NCBI GenBank assembly: GCA_950295325.1 | Contig: OX485808.1 | Location: forward strand, 34,492,527 to 34,556,526 | Source of the DNA: Polytrichum commune | Lineage: Eukaryota; Streptophyta; Polytrichopsida; Polytrichales; Polytrichaceae | DNA length: 64,000 bases | Direction: 5' to 3' | Shown here: piece by piece, positions 11,791 through 24,563 of the stretch | Numbering within the stretch: the stretch's first letter is position 1 | Layout of the letters: every line of letters starts with the position of its first letter | Notes under the pieces: generated by a model | Databases searched by the model: none | Told to the model about the DNA's origin: nothing | Seen by the model: the letters and a program-made list of their open reading frames with translations, nothing else | Position numbers and translations under genes: made by a program

Positions 11791-12018
11791 CATCTAGAGA
11801 GTGGTTTGTTGATTCATTTGTAGAGGACCTTTTGGTTGGTGATGATGGTTGTTTTGAGGAAGTATATGTAGTAGAGCAGATGTTGGGAGTCAAGGTTTTG
11901 TATGGAACATGCCCAAAAGTGTTCACTATGTACATAATGCCCCTTCCCCACCTTACTTTACCAAATAACCAAAGTTTTTCCTAAAAACCCGGTAAAGCTC
12001 CCTCAGTAATAGGGGACG

Positions 12019-13948
12019 TGTAGTAAGTTTTTGCTATGGCTCAAAACAACAAAACCCAGGGAACAAAGTCTCCAGGAAGACTAAGATAGTGTCTATAAGG
12101 GTTAATGTCACATTGGTTTAAGGTTCTTAATAACATTATGGTTAATTCTCATTGTTCATGCTCTCCAATCTTAACTTATTTCCTCATTTCCCATCCTTAT
12201 TGATTCATATGTGTAGGTTCAGTCATGAGTGTTGTCTGTCCTATCTCAAAGGAAAGTGTTCTATCACTCTATGGTTTTCGACCTATGTTAGTTATGAAGC
12301 TCAAAAGCTCGGCAAATTGTCAATGGCTCATAATCTGGACAAAGTCCGGGGTAATGTCTTAGTAACCGCATAGTCTTTGCTCATTTGAATGCACATTTGC
12401 GTAATTCAACAATTTAATTAATTCTTCGGTTAACTTACAACCATCATGTTCGTGTCGCGGAACCAGTAGCCATCATCTTGTTCTTCCGGTGTACCTGGCT
12501 ACTCATCTCAAAATTCACCCACATTGTCAATACAGAAAGCAATGCATAGTAAGCTAGGCGATATCCTATGTTAAGGCTTTAATATGTTAATTTTACTCAG
12601 TCTTACACAAGAATTCACCTTACTCTTTGCTGGTAACGTCTCCTCCTCCTCAGGTAAAGCCTGTCAGCCTATGGCCTACCAGCTACTGACGCTTTGCCTT
12701 CATCTCTCCCTCTCTAAACAGGGCCTGCTCTGGCGATATCCTACCTCGGACCTGGCTATGGCCACTTAGCCACTCTCGGTAATTGCCTCGCCCATCCTAG
12801 GCCTCTCAAACTTCCTTGTGTTCACTCTGACTACTTGCCTCTCTTAACTTTAGTCTAATTTGAATATTTCGCCCACTACCAGGCGATCGCCTCTCTCAGG
12901 TAACTCATCCTTATCTCTCACGGACTCTCAGGTAATGGCGTGTTGACTGCTGTTCATAGCCAATGCTTTATCTCTCTGTTTCTCTGATCATAGCTTGATT
13001 AACGCTCTTTGATGATGGCCTAATGCTCTCACAGCCTATACACTTCTTTGATCTCTCGGATCACTCAATGCTCACTCGGTTATTGCCCTTAAGGATTTGA
13101 CTACACCCTGACTTTTGACAATACCGATTTATGCACACACTCAAAACTTCAACCCTCCCTGACTTGCCTGGGCTGTCACACTGGACTCAAGTTTCTGCAT
13201 CCCTGCGATCAAGTGACTTCCATTCAAATTGCTATTGCCCTTAACATGTTGCTCTCATGTCCTCATACACTATCCATCTTTTACAGACTTTACTCTCACA
13301 GAATCACACTTCAATCTTTCTCTCTTTTTCCGGCCTATTGCCCAATATAGCTTTTACTTCCTTCTTTATGTAGAATCACTTTTCACTCTTTCGGTTTACT
13401 GCTTACTTCCCACCAGATTACTCGCCTGATTCGCATTCAACTGTCAATTGCTTACATCACTGAGACACAATCTCTACTTTACGCATACATCTCATACTCG
13501 CACATACACTTCTGACTTTTCCAACCACATTCAGATTATAATCTTAAGTTTACATTTCTATTTCAAGGTCCAAGTTCAGACTCTTCCGAAGTCCGCATCT
13601 CACGGCTCCTCTAATCTGACTCGCCTCTAATACTATTCTATTCAGTTGCCTAATCGCCAGTCAACTTCGATCACCGAATGTTGCTGCTTATCTTGCCTAT
13701 CGCTAACGCTACTTGAGACTATGTGAGATTTTACAAAGTGAGAATAGCCTGACTTCTACCTAGGCTGCCCTCTCCTCATAGTGCCGAGGGAGAGAGACAG
13801 TCGGTTAGCCTAGTAACCGCTTCCACCACGGCGATAGCCATTCGTTTTCACACTGGCTCGTCTTCAGTGGCCAATAGCCGGATGAATCTCATCAAAATTT
13901 TGAAATTGCCTCGTTCGACTAGGCGATAGCCCAAAAAGTGGTTTTACA
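12019..13948. mobile_element. Putative solo LTR, 1.93 kb
   Basis: The block starts TGTAGTAAG and ends GTTTTACA (TG...CA) and is flanked by the 5-bp repeat GGACG (12014-12018, 13949-13953). The sister copy of the host element at 31.0 kb lacks it. There is no gag, pol, or second identical terminal repeat inside, so a solo LTR is the simplest reading. Its plus strand is C/T-rich and contains many GGCGATAGCC-like words, unlike its surroundings. Confidence 0.7.
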
Positions 13949-14267
13949 GGACGCATCCGGCTATCTTGATGCACCTACAAGAACTTGTTCCGGAGATTTT
14001 GGAGTAGGTTTTAGTTAAGTAGCTTTCACGCATGTTCGTGGTTTTATCTACCAAGCAATGAATGTTGGATAGTTTTTGTCCCATCCCCAAATCCCTTACT
14101 ACTCATCGATCTTATCATCGTTTTTGGTTAATGAAGTTCCTCGTGCCCTCATAGCTAAGATCAAAAAGCAATCAATCACAAGGGCAGGAGGTGACACTTA
14201 TAAAGGTCCTATATTCTTGCCTCATGTCTAGGTACCGATGGGAGGGTTGGTGCTTGAGGCTTACAAC

Positions 14268-14956
14268 AAGGGCTGCTTTTTCACAAAGTTTTTGCTTGTC
14301 CACGTCCAAAAACCTTGAATTGAAAGGCAAAAAAAATTACAACCCGTCCCAAAACCGGTCATTTCTAAACCAACCCGTCCATGGAAAGTTTTAAAAAAAT
14401 TATTAGAAAAAAAATTGTCCCAAAACCAATTTGAAAATGAAAATACCCGTCCCGCAAGAGGTATAAATAAGTCTCTTACAATGTTGGTAAAAAAAATTAA
14501 ATAAATAAAAAACCCCGAAATATGCCAACATGTGACTAGTTGCACTTGGAAACAATAGGATCTTGACAAATTATGCCTTCAATGTTCGTCAGTTATTTGT
14601 CTTTTGTTGTCGATTCTCATCTTTCTATTACACCTCTAAATTTTGTGGTTGATGAATTAATGTATGCAGGTGAATCGTCAAGCACTTCAAAATTGATATT
14701 TTGATTGGGTATTAGTGGTTTGATTGCATTATGCTTATATTCACATGTCATATATGACATAATGTAATTGATGTTTGTACCATTTATTTTTTTGGAAAAA
14801 AATATCAAAAGAATTGTTATTTTTAGAGCCCATCCAAAGTGAATTTGACACGTCCAAAAACCGGTTCATTTTCTAAGGACCCGTCCACTAGCAATGTTTT
14901 TTTTTTTTTTGAACATGTCCCTGGACATGTTAGGGACCTTGTGAAAAATCACCATT
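14268..14956. mobile_element. Non-autonomous TIR element (TTTTTCACAA ends), copy 1, 689 bp
   Basis: Terminal inverted repeats read AAGGGCTGCTTTTTCACAAAG on the left (21 positions; core GCTTTTTCACAA) and AATGGTGATTTTTCACAAGG reverse-complemented from the right. A perfect 9-bp repeat GCTTACAAC (14259-14267, 14957-14965) flanks it, and the sister host element at 32.7 kb reads straight through. Nine bp suits Mutator-like elements, but the second copy suggests 8, so superfamily is open. CCCGTCC and AAACCGG words recur inside both ends. Confidence 0.8.
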
Positions 14957-15355
14957 GCTTACAACCTCCACTTTTAAGCCATGTCACATCATTTGCCAAC
15001 TAGGCTTGGCACTAGATAATGTGGATGGTGTGAAGGCCGTGTTTTTAGAACCAACTTTTCAGGCTTAGCTAAAGTCATGTGGGGAGGGGGCATAATGGAG
15101 GGAAGTGTGATATACATGGATGTTGGTAACGTCTAATAATTTGGATGAAGCAAGGGCCTCTTGTTTGGTGTGTTTGTCGGCAATGCCATTTTCCTTTTAT
15201 TCCTACGTGGGAGAAGACCTTAAGGATTTGGGTTGGGTTTAGCGGGTGAACGGTGATTTGGGTTAGTATGACTTAAAGGAGGTATTTGTCTGGGTAGTGT
15301 TGGTGGGATGTAGGCAGTTTTTTTATAATTGCAGAGTTCGATAAGGACAAGACTA

Positions 15356-15767
15356 CACGGGTAGATCACTCCATTGTCAAGTTGAACACCACGTGCGACC
15401 AAAAAAAATCTTCTTTTGGTAAGTTGCACCATCAAAATGGGTCAAAATTTTATCAATTTTTTTTTCATGAGTAGATATACACAGTACCTATGACATAGGT
15501 AAAAGTGGTAACTAAATTTGATGATTTGTTTTTTTCATTAAACATACCGTTTCTAACTAGAATGACACAGAATTGAACTAAAACATTTATTTAAAAAAAT
15601 AAAGATGACTAAAAATTTCAAAAAATATATACAAAAGATACTATCAATGGTTATGTATATGTAGAAAAAATATCATAAATTTTAAAATTATATATGGCAT
15701 GTAATATAGGGGTAGCAAACTTTGTCCGCACGTGGTGTCAACTTGACAATGAAGTGACCTCCACGTG
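15356..15767. mobile_element. hAT-like TIR element (CACGGGTAG family), 412 bp
   Basis: Inverted ends of about 47 bp (CACGGGTAGATCACTCCATT on the left; CACGTGGAGGTCACTTCATT reverse-complemented from the right) are flanked by a perfect 8-bp repeat CAAGACTA (15348-15355, 15768-15775). The interior is AT-rich and non-coding. Confidence 0.85.
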
Positions 15768-15775
15768 CAAGACTA

Positions 15776-17285
15776 TCCATAAATATGTATGTGTCTAGGA
15801 GTCGATGGAGGAGGAAGTAGCCTTGTGTATGGGGGATGCTAACCTCTACCAAATGAGCTTTTGGGGGGAGGGGTCTCTTGTAGGATAAGGGCCTTCGCCC
15901 TCAACTGGTCCCTCATTTTGTTTTGTTAATTAATAAGTCCCTTATCTAGCAAACAAAACACTTTTGGCTATGCCTTGACCACTTGTATGACTGAAATGTT
16001 CGATCGTAGGGTCGACTATTATGTATCAACCATTCCGGAAAAGAAATATTAGACTTTGCTAATGGATGAGAAGTTTTGGATGGAGTCTCTTAACATTTTG
16101 TCGGCCAAGCACTACGGAATAGTGCTTGGAATAGGGATATGACATCTAAGAGAGCATGATGTCACGTTGTCAAGCGGCATGCAATAACGAAACATGACCT
16201 TGCCATCCCAATTATCCATTTTGAATGTTGCATGAGCATTTTTAATGACCTTCGTATTTGCATTTTTATTGTTTGTAGGTATGTCATAGTTCAAAGACTA
16301 TGACAACTTTCAGGGTACTCTAAAAAATGAGAGTCTTTGAGTTTGCCATCATTGAAGTGTTTAACAGGCTCAGAGGTTTATATTGGACCCTTTGAGATGA
16401 AGATGGCCATATCATATTCCTTTCCTTGACTATTCTTCAAAACTTGGAAGGATATGACTGACTCAATAGGTATACTAGATGAATAAACTCCTTATAAACT
16501 CCTTAGTCAAAAATGACATAGTAAAACTTCCTTCTCATTTTCACTAGGTTGATTGATGACCGTAAGGCATAAGAATTGCATTTCACAACGTCCCGAGTTC
16601 CACTTTGCAAAGTTAATTGGAGCCCGTTTACAGTTTGAAAATGAAAGTCCCAACTTCATAGATCTTAGATATGGCTAAATGCTTGAAAATAAAATTGCAT
16701 TTTATAAGATTTGGATTGCCATAGTTTTAAGAGAAAAGTCCCAAGTGCAAGTCACAAGTCATGACATACACTTTGCAATGTCACAAGCCTTGCCTTGTTT
16801 AGTTAGCCATACCTAGTTTCATATATCATTCTTTTGGCTCCTTGAGTCATGGGTTGAAGAAGAGAGCACGTTATTCTTGTTTTTGCTCTCTCATGCAAGT
16901 TGAAACATGTCATCGTTGACATTTTGTGATTGCAACAAGCGAGTATGCATAAACAAAATATCAAATTGATGATGATGGTTGTTTGATTGTTGAATTGGTA
17001 GAATCAACAAAGCAAGAAGAACATGGTAATTTCGAGGATTAAGGGAAATTATGGATCTACTTCTAGGTTCGTATTTAGAGGACGTGTTTTTGAATGCTTT
17101 TGATGTTGAGTCCATCAATATTCAAGTACTTGTACGCACTCCTAGGGCGTGAATTGGAAGATTTGATAGAAATTAGTTTGAAAGTAACTATATATGATAT
17201 ATGCTCATTTGATTAGGTATCAATAATTGTTTGAAGGTATGTGTGGGTATTTGTCAACCTTGAAAGGCTTGAGAGGCGCTATCTA
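15776..17285. other. Intergenic stretch, nothing recognised
   Basis: Only short unsupported frames are present. I saw no transposon end or domain in either strand. Confidence 0.45.
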
Positions 17286-20200
17286 GGGCCACTTTAAATT
17301 ATGGACCAATAAGTCGTCCCAGGGTGATGTAAGAGTGTTGATTGGTTGCTCAATTCGTCGCAAGACCACTTCAGTTTACACCAAGAAAAACATGGCAGAG
17401 TGACCATGAAGGTTGAGGTCCCCAAAACAAATATTTCAAGGCATAATAAATGCACTGACATGATCCAACATGTTTTGCAGTGAGAGAGGCAAGGGAGGTG
17501 GTATGGTAGGAAAAGACAAGGGCCCATGACAAAAAAATGTTGTTTTAATAAAAATTTAATGGTTTTTCTTGGGGGTAGTGCGTGATATGGCGGCTACCCT
17601 TCATTACAGAAAAATATTGTAATTCCAAAAACCAGTATAACGTATAAATTCCAAATCAACTCAAATAAATTAAACATTAAATGAAATTAAATTCAACTAG
17701 TAGAATGTTAAATTAAATTAAATTAGGAGAACATTAAATAATAATATATTAATATGACATCAAATAACATGAAGAAAATAATAATAATTTTTTTAGTAAA
17801 TAATAAAATAACACAACGTGAAATGAACTAAAATTTGTATATAAGGTTGTTGTATTCAACAAGCTCTTATTTGTTTTTTGAACCTGTTGTGGCATTGTGT
17901 AGTAGTGTGTGATTTTTTTGAGCAACATCGAAGGTATATACTACAAATGAAAAGTCACGTATAGAGTTGTAGGGAAAGTGATCATAAAATTTACAATGGA
18001 TAGAAAACATGAGGACTCCAATTTCTAGGAATAAACAATCGTCCATTTGAAAAATGCGACATGGTCTTAATAGGTTCCCCTCTCCTTCTAGTGTATTTCG
18101 TCATTCGCTAATGTTTAAATTTTTGGAAGGTTGACAAATGGATAAACATTTTAAAGCAGTAGCAACAACAACAATAGCAACAATGACTATATTAACAATA
18201 AAACATGTTTCTGAGAGAGAAGAGAAGATGAGTAACAAACGAAGGACTAAAGAAGACGAAAAAAAAATGATATTATTGAGGTTGGTAAATCTGAAGAAAA
18301 AGAAGAAAAAACGATAAAGAAAAAATGAAGGGATTTTGGGGTGTATCACCTCATTACTATCCGAGGCGAGATGGATGAAAATTTTGCCAAAATCATAAAT
18401 AAACAAACTACATATTTTCAACATAAGTGATTTTTCAAACCAACAGTAAATTTTTCAAAAAACAATAAGATTTTTTTATAAAATATAAGTAGAATGAGGT
18501 TGAATGCGGATGTATGTGGACGTCATGTGGGCTACATGATGAGGCCGTAGAAGGCTTTGGCCTTGGCCTTGGCCATATAGCCCTATGTCCCTTCTCCCTA
18601 AAATAACGTCAGCCACTATTGTAGTGGCTTTGGGATTCATTATTCTTCTATATGTTCTTGTGCGCGTATGAGGTTTCAAATTCATGCTGGTTCCAACCAA
18701 AATTCCACCGGCTAATCACTAATTTTTAACATATATTTCGTTCAATATGGTTTCTAGAATGTATATTATGTAGTCATACCTTGAGTATTGTATTCACAAA
18801 GGAATGTTGTATTTATAGTTTAACATTAATTTTACAAACCACATCATTTTTGGAGACTGTATCTTATATTATGTTTCAAGTATGTTTTAATAGTCCGTTG
18901 TTTTGATCTACAAGTGTAAACACTTAGATTAAATTGTAAATTTGTTTGGAGTTGCAATACAAGATTTTAATTATTCATGGTTGTCATGTAAAAAATATTA
19001 TAAGTTTGACAAGAAGACAAAATATTAGAAGTTTATGGATCATATAATATACAAGAATAAAATTAATTTTTTTAAAAATGATATGAGAGTAGAATAAAAG
19101 TTAATAATCATATTTCAGCAAGAGCAACAGAATCATTTCTAAAAGATGCTATTTCATCTACACCTATATTCTATCAAACAACAACAGTTATTACACTACC
19201 AATAGGTACATCATGAGACAAGAAAAAAAATCAATAAAAAATTGGAAGTTTATTAGAACAAGTTGTCGATATTTCCAGAGGTATTATTGTGTTAATCTAG
19301 AAATCTATTAATTTTTTAAAAAACATAGACAAAAATTGGTTGCTCTCTTAGATAAATTTTGGTTCATGCTCTATTGTATCACTATCACTATCACTATTTG
19401 TATTTGATATACCGCATCTATTTCATATTTTGTACTGCCACATACTTTCTGCTAGTAAATTTTGCATAATTGTAATTTTCATTAGAAGGTCACTTGCATT
19501 CTCATTTTTCTCTCAATAAAAATAATAATTTTTAACATCATTTATCCCATTTGGAATTGATGCATCATTCCAATTAAAAAAAATTCTTTTCATTTCAGTA
19601 TGTTGCGTTCTTTCTCCCCGCAATTCACTTCTTTATCGTAATCCTCCCTTAGTAACTCTTCTAGCTAATTTGTTTTAAGTTTATCCAATCCAATTTTCTT
19701 CGATCCTTGCATTGTTTATAATACTTAAATTATACAACACCATATATGTTGCTGCAATGTTTGGCATATTCCTCAATGGTACCTCCGATCGCCTCATTTT
19801 CAGCCTTCATCTACCATTATGTATTCCAAATGTCTTTTCTACACATATTCTAGTTGAAGATTGGATAAAATTCTAGTTTGTTTATTTCTCGGACAATGAC
19901 GTCTTCCCATCCTTTAATGGACAGTATATGCACAACCTTACCCGATACACAACAACTCCGACAAGTTTTGTATGGCTGGAATTTTCCTTTTATATATGCT
20001 CTTCCGATTCTAGTCACCTGAAATACAGTCCAATCGTGTTGACTTATTGCCCATCCAAATTCATAATCTTAGAATATATAATTTGGTCCAACAATTCTTT
20101 GTAAAATTATTGAGTGGAATGATTTCCTACAGTAATAGTCTTCCCCGCCAACTACCGGAGCTAAAATATGAATATGCAAACCGTCTATTGTCCCTATAAC

Positions 20201-21043
20201 GTACATTATACCATGTAGTTGTTTATACAAAAACCGGCTGCAAATGCTTCCTAACAACCCTACAAAATTCCCTCATTATTTTTTATTATATGCTCTTATA
20301 AACTCCATACAATCTCCTATGTTTTACAGTCCATTGCCGCTACCTAACCTATACAAAGATATTTCTACATTCTCTTGCACCGGTACAATAACTCTAAAAT
20401 GTGTTTCCTCTTTCTTCAAATATGGGCCCAACCTCTCACACAAAAATTTAAAAGTATTATTTTTCACTTGAGTTCGCTTCCTAAACTCTCTCTCCCTCCA
20501 CGATCCCAACAACAAGCATTCTACAAATCCGGACATTCGTTCTTGACTCCATATGTTTTTCTCTTTATGCCCCATACTCTCATAAACCAAGTTCAAAATT
20601 GTAAACTTTCCCCCTCTCCTTGCAAAAACAATGCTTGAATGTCCACAACATGTTTTACAAGCATGTACAAAACATGTATAATCCTATGAACAAAACAAGG
20701 CTCTTCGTCCTCTCCTCCATTACAACCATGCTTGCTAAAATTCAAAGTTAAAAATAATAAATAATAAATAAAAGAGAATTAGTGAAGCCAAGAGAATGGT
20801 CAAAGTTTTTTTTTTTTAGAACTAACTTTTTTGGTGCATATATTCAAAAAATCTACACCTTCACTTTTGGATCCATGGTCTTTCCTCTTGGTCCACATTC
20901 GGTTCACACCTAGTGAGGAGCCCAAGGCTCTCAAAACTATTTTTTTAAGAAATTGAACCATGAAATTTGAACCATGAACTCGGACCATTGACAAAGGCCA
21001 TCTTCCATGGTCCGACTTCATGGTTCATAGTGTAAACTGGCCC
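17286..21043 (-). mobile_element. Decayed PIF/Harbinger transposon, 3.76 kb
   Basis: The left end GGGCCACTTTAAATTATGG and the right end, reverse-complemented, GGGCCAGTTTACACTATGA are inverted repeats matching at about 28 of 36 positions. The interval contains a Harbinger transposase remnant on the minus strand. GGGCC-type ends fit this superfamily. Three-bp flanks (CTA and TCA) do not match, so the original duplication is eroded or one end is off. No convincing Myb/SANT partner gene was found in 17.3-19.6 kb. Confidence 0.65.
19690..20600 (-). pseudogene. PIF/Harbinger (HARBI1-type) transposase remnant
   Basis: Reading right to left: about 20596-20324 encodes an N-terminal piece with NTFKFLCERLGPYLKKEET and VPVQENVEISLYRL, the typical region before the DDE domain. 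About 20257-20069 encodes IDGLHIHI and EDYYCRKSFHSIILQ; the IDG aspartate is the first catalytic Asp. About 19885-19690 encodes NFIQSSTRICVEKTFG, a stop, then RRSEVPLRNMPNIAATYMV; the VEKTFG glutamate corresponds to the catalytic Glu. The middle with the second Asp is frameshifted. Several stops and frame changes make it non-functional. The enzyme would have cut and pasted the surrounding element. Confidence 0.85.
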
Positions 21044-21780
21044 TCAAGATGTCATACAAAGGGATTTAAAATACTTAGTGATATTTAAGCTAAAAGTGTC
21101 AAAAGAGGAGACCATATCTAAAATTATTTCATTTTCATATGTATTACTCCAACTAAATCATAAATATTTGTGGAATGGAATGTCAGGGGCATTTAAGCTC
21201 GTGTAAATGACCTAAAATCATATGCATACCGTGTATTTCTAATCATTGTTATCACGTATAACTTTATGTTCACTTCCTCTTTTTAAGGTTGTGCTAGAAG
21301 TGTATTCAATACCAACATGTATTACCTAAAACATTTTCAATACTTGTTGGGGGTTCTTACAAATCACCATATATTATGTATACACATGCCCCAGTTCTTT
21401 AATAAGGATTAAATTATCATTGTCAAAGAGTGTTTGTCATGATCTTAAAAATTGATTCGTAATATTATTTAGGTGCTATCAACCATTCTATTCTAATAAC
21501 ATCCATGATAGTGCTTCACATGAGTTTATTGGGCCAAATTTGTTGGTAAGAGAGAATAAGCATGATATAGCTCCAAATAGTATTTGACTTAATTTTTGTC
21601 CCACCCAACCTGAAATGAGAGTAATGTTATGTTATTTCAATAACTTTTTGTATTATGGACTTACCGGCCTTGTAATTGGTTCATCACTTTTGGCCAACCC
21701 AATTCTAAGGCACTATCCCAACTTCTTAGGGCCATATATTTGGTTTCATGCCGTTGTCATATAGGATATTGGGCATTAAG
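21044..21780. other. Intergenic stretch, nothing recognised
   Basis: It lies between the Harbinger right end and the gypsy integrase fragment. No frames or repeats are supported; the upstream pol region of the gypsy element is absent. Confidence 0.4.
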
Positions 21781-21800
21781 GATCATGACCTAATGTGTAG

Positions 21801-22464
21801 TTGTTAGGATTAAAATGGTTTGTGTATGAACGTGTCGTCACTCGTTTTGGTATTCTTTTAGAGATGGTATTGGATAATGAACCTCGATTTACAAGTGACG
21901 TTTGGGAGGATTTGATGGAACGATTAGCGATCAAACAAAGGTTTACAATTATATATAAACTGAATACAAACGGGTTAGTAGAACGAACAAACAAGACATT
22001 GTGTTCTATGATTGCGAAAAAAGTGGAAACAAGGACAAATGCTAGTGATTGGGATTTCAAGATTCATCATGCAATGTGGGTACACAACTCAATATTCAAA
22101 ACGGCTACGGGGTTCTCTCCCTTTCGTTTAGCCTACGGTATTGGAGCTTTGCTTCTGATAGAATACGAACTCATGACCCTTTGCACCGCTACTAAGACAC
22201 AGTTGGAGTTGGATGAGTCACAACAAAGACAGTTAGTACAACTTAACGAATTGGACGAGGTCCAATTGAGGGCAAGACAAGCAATTGAGGTTGTTCAAGC
22301 AAAATGAAGAAGACGTGGGATGTAAAGGTGAAGAAGCGGATGTTTAAAACTGGAGATTTGGTGATGATGTACGACTCGAGGCATTTTCGTAAAGCTCACA
22401 AAAAACTACTACCTAAGTGGTTTGAACAGTACAAAATTAAGGAAGTTTTTGCGACCAACGGTAC
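21801..22464 (+). pseudogene. Ty3/gypsy integrase core and C-terminal fragment
   Basis: The frame from 21801 (no ATG; it follows a stop) shows VLDNEPRFTSDVWEDLMERL, containing the second catalytic Asp, then NTNGLVERTNKTLCSM, containing the catalytic Glu of the DDE triad. ATGFSPFRLAYG follows, as in plant gypsy integrases. After a one-base frameshift near 22304 the C-terminal module continues: TGDLVMMYDSRHFRKAHKKL and LPKWFEQYKIKEVF, a GPY/F-like motif with Gly changed to Glu. The first catalytic Asp and the zinc-binding domain are absent. The final 30 or so residues lie beyond the inserted LTR at 24970-25070. Confidence 0.9.
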
Positions 22465-22679
22465 TGTGAGGCCAAATCCACCCCCCTTTAGCGTCCTAGT
22501 CCGGGTGATAACTTTGAGAATCACATGTGTCTATTACAACATTGAACCGTGTGCAAAGTAATTTTCATGTTCCAATGAACACATATTGTCTCACTCATTG
22601 TGCTTTATTAGTGTTAGCCTTTTGGCTTGTGGTAGAGTTAGCTTTCTCAAGAGTCCAACCCGCGGCTTTAGCCACACAT

Positions 22680-23240
22680 CACGGGTAGGTCACTTAGTGC
22701 ATTTTAAAAACAACGTGCGGCATAATATAGAGAGGATTAAAATCATTTCAAATAAAAATTATAAAGGAATTCCAAATAATGAAGGGGCCATTAAATGTAG
22801 ACAATCCCATTATAAGTAAGTTAGATGGACATAAAATGTGGGCCATTATTTTTTTGTAAAATTAATATAGGGGCTAAAGATAAGGATCCTAGAAGGTATG
22901 TTTAGTATGTTTGCTATGGTCTCCTATGTGTTTTCTTCATAACTTTGTTTGCAATGATATTACTGTTTGCACCCTTCTTTGTTTCCATGGTTTCCCTTAA
23001 CACTCGTCAATGCGTTAGGAAGTAGATTAGCTTTTATTATTTAAAAGGAATATAGAGTATAAAAAATTGCAATGACTTGGAAAATATAAGTAATGGAAGG
23101 GTGCAAACAAATAGGCCATTTTTGAAATTTAAGTAATTATAGGGAGGCTTTAATTCAGCCCTTGAAGGTAAATAGCCCCAAAACAAAAAACCCCCAGCCG
23201 CACGTGGTGCACAAAAATGCCTTAGAGTGACCTACCCGTG
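22680..23240. mobile_element. hAT-like TIR element (CACGGGTAG family), 561 bp
   Basis: Inverted ends CACGGGTAGGTCACTTAGTG and, from the right, CACGGGTAGGTCACTCTAAG extend about 45 bp. A perfect 8-bp repeat CCACACAT flanks it (22672-22679, 23241-23248). Closely similar to the pair at 40965-42448. Confidence 0.9.
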
Positions 23241-23627
23241 CCACACATGCCCTTAAGGACATTTCCCTCACTCTTTTAATCTTCACTTCCTTGTTCTTGC
23301 CATTGCAAGAATCCTCCACATTCTCCATGGATTGTGCACGTGAATTATGGTGACTTGAGAGTGTACAAGTGTTAAGAAACACTTTACTCCATAGTCAATG
23401 TTAAATGCAATCACATGTGACTTCCACACACACATCGCCTATCCTATTGAGCTTAACACTTGTCTAGGAACTATTTTAATCTACAAATGGCCTAACACCC
23501 TCATAGCTAGTTTAGCGGCACCCCCTTCTTAATCTTAACCTTTGCCCGCTAAACCAACCACCCCGCTAATTAACCTATCGGTCCAAATCCGGCCTATTTA
23601 CCGGCAGTCCCTTGGTTAACCGGGAAT

Positions 23628-23910
23628 CAGCAACTAAGCTGGGTGTAAGTTCAGCTGCCAACAGCTACTAAGCTGGGTGTAAGTTCAGCTCCCAGCAGCA
23701 ACTAAGCTGGTGTAGTTTCAGCTCCCAGCAGCATCTAAGCTGGTGTAGTTTCGGCTGCCCAACAGCAACTAAACTGGTGTAGTTTCAGCTCCCAGCAGCC
23801 ACTAAGTTGGTGTAGTTTCGGTTGCCCAGCAGTAACTAAGCTGGTGTAGTTTTAACTCCCAGCAGCAACTAAGCTGGTGTAGTTTCAGCTCCTAGCAGCC
23901 ACTAAGCTTG
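23628..23910 (+). repeat. 33-34-bp minisatellite, about 8 units
   Basis: Units begin CAGC(A/T/C)ACTAAGCTGG and continue TGTA(A)GTTTCAGCTCCCAG; eight full units and a partial are visible with small substitutions and 1-2-bp indels. It lies inside the putative solo LTR, so it could be an LTR-internal repeat. Confidence 0.9.
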
Positions 23911-24137
23911 GTTCCAAGCAGTGTTTAGGCAGATGTCTAATAAGTCCTAACAACTATTCTCAACCCCTAATGATTAATCGAATATTCCTCTAGTCCCTTG
24001 ACCAATGAATGAACATATCCTACTAATTTCACTAAACTAACCCCTAATCCTCCTAGGCAATCTCAAGCTCTAAGAGCTCATTCACTTGGGAGGCCTTGAG
24101 AGAGAGAGAACTTAACTAATTAACTTTACTAAAACTA

Positions 24138-24466
24138 CCGTAACACCATAGCAGGTTCATCACCTGGCGAACGAATATTTATTTATTTTGAAAAAATAAG
24201 GTTCGTTTGCTAAAAATAGATTTTTTTGAAATTCGTTCTTCTATTTTGAGGAAAAAAAATAATTCGTCCTGGAACAGAGTAGATGTACCGGGATGACAAC
24301 TTAAATTGATTTTTTCAACAGAGTCTGCTTCACCCAACTTTCTGGATTTTCGTTCTTTTCATAATATAATATTCCATAATTTCGTTCTTCATGGCCTGGA
24401 ATTTCTGATTTTTTTCGTTTTTTTTTTTGGGAATTATTTAAGAACGAACCTGCTATGGTGTTACGG
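24138..24466. mobile_element. Tc1/mariner-like MITE, 329 bp
   Basis: Perfect terminal inverted repeats of about 21 bp start CCGTAACACCATAGCAGGTT on both ends, flanked by TA on each side (24136-24137, 24467-24468). Interior is AT-rich with repeated TTCGTTCTT words and no coding frame. The perfect ends suggest a fairly recent insertion. Confidence 0.85.
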
Positions 24467-24563
24467 TACTAACCCACACACGTGGCTCAAGCTCTTAAGA
24501 GCTTGCTCCCTTGAGAGCGCTTGATGGAGAGAGAGGAAAATGAGAGAGAAAACACCTTAAGTA

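Larger units (their letters stand above)
11938..15092. mobile_element. Harbinger-like MITE (~522 bp net), copy 1, with two nested insertions
   Basis: The ends TGCCCCTTCCCCACCTTACT and, reverse-complemented from the right, TGCCCCCTCCCCACATGACT are flanked by TAA on both sides (11935-11937, 15093-15095), matching the 3-bp PIF/Harbinger target. Removing the LTR-like insertion (12019-13948 plus a 5-bp repeat) and the TIR element (14268-14956 plus a 9-bp repeat) leaves about 522 bp, which aligns end to end with the copy at 31000-32836 (about 524 bp net). Neither copy encodes a protein. Confidence 0.8.

Noticed and set aside
18101-18424. 107-codon minus-strand frame, hydrophobic
   Set aside because: Low-complexity FFF/III runs from A/T-rich DNA inside the Harbinger remnant; no resemblance to the Myb/SANT partner protein.
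17286-21043. Matched 3-bp target repeat for the Harbinger element
   Set aside because: Flanks CTA and TCA do not match and are not TWA; I keep the element call on ends and transposase only.
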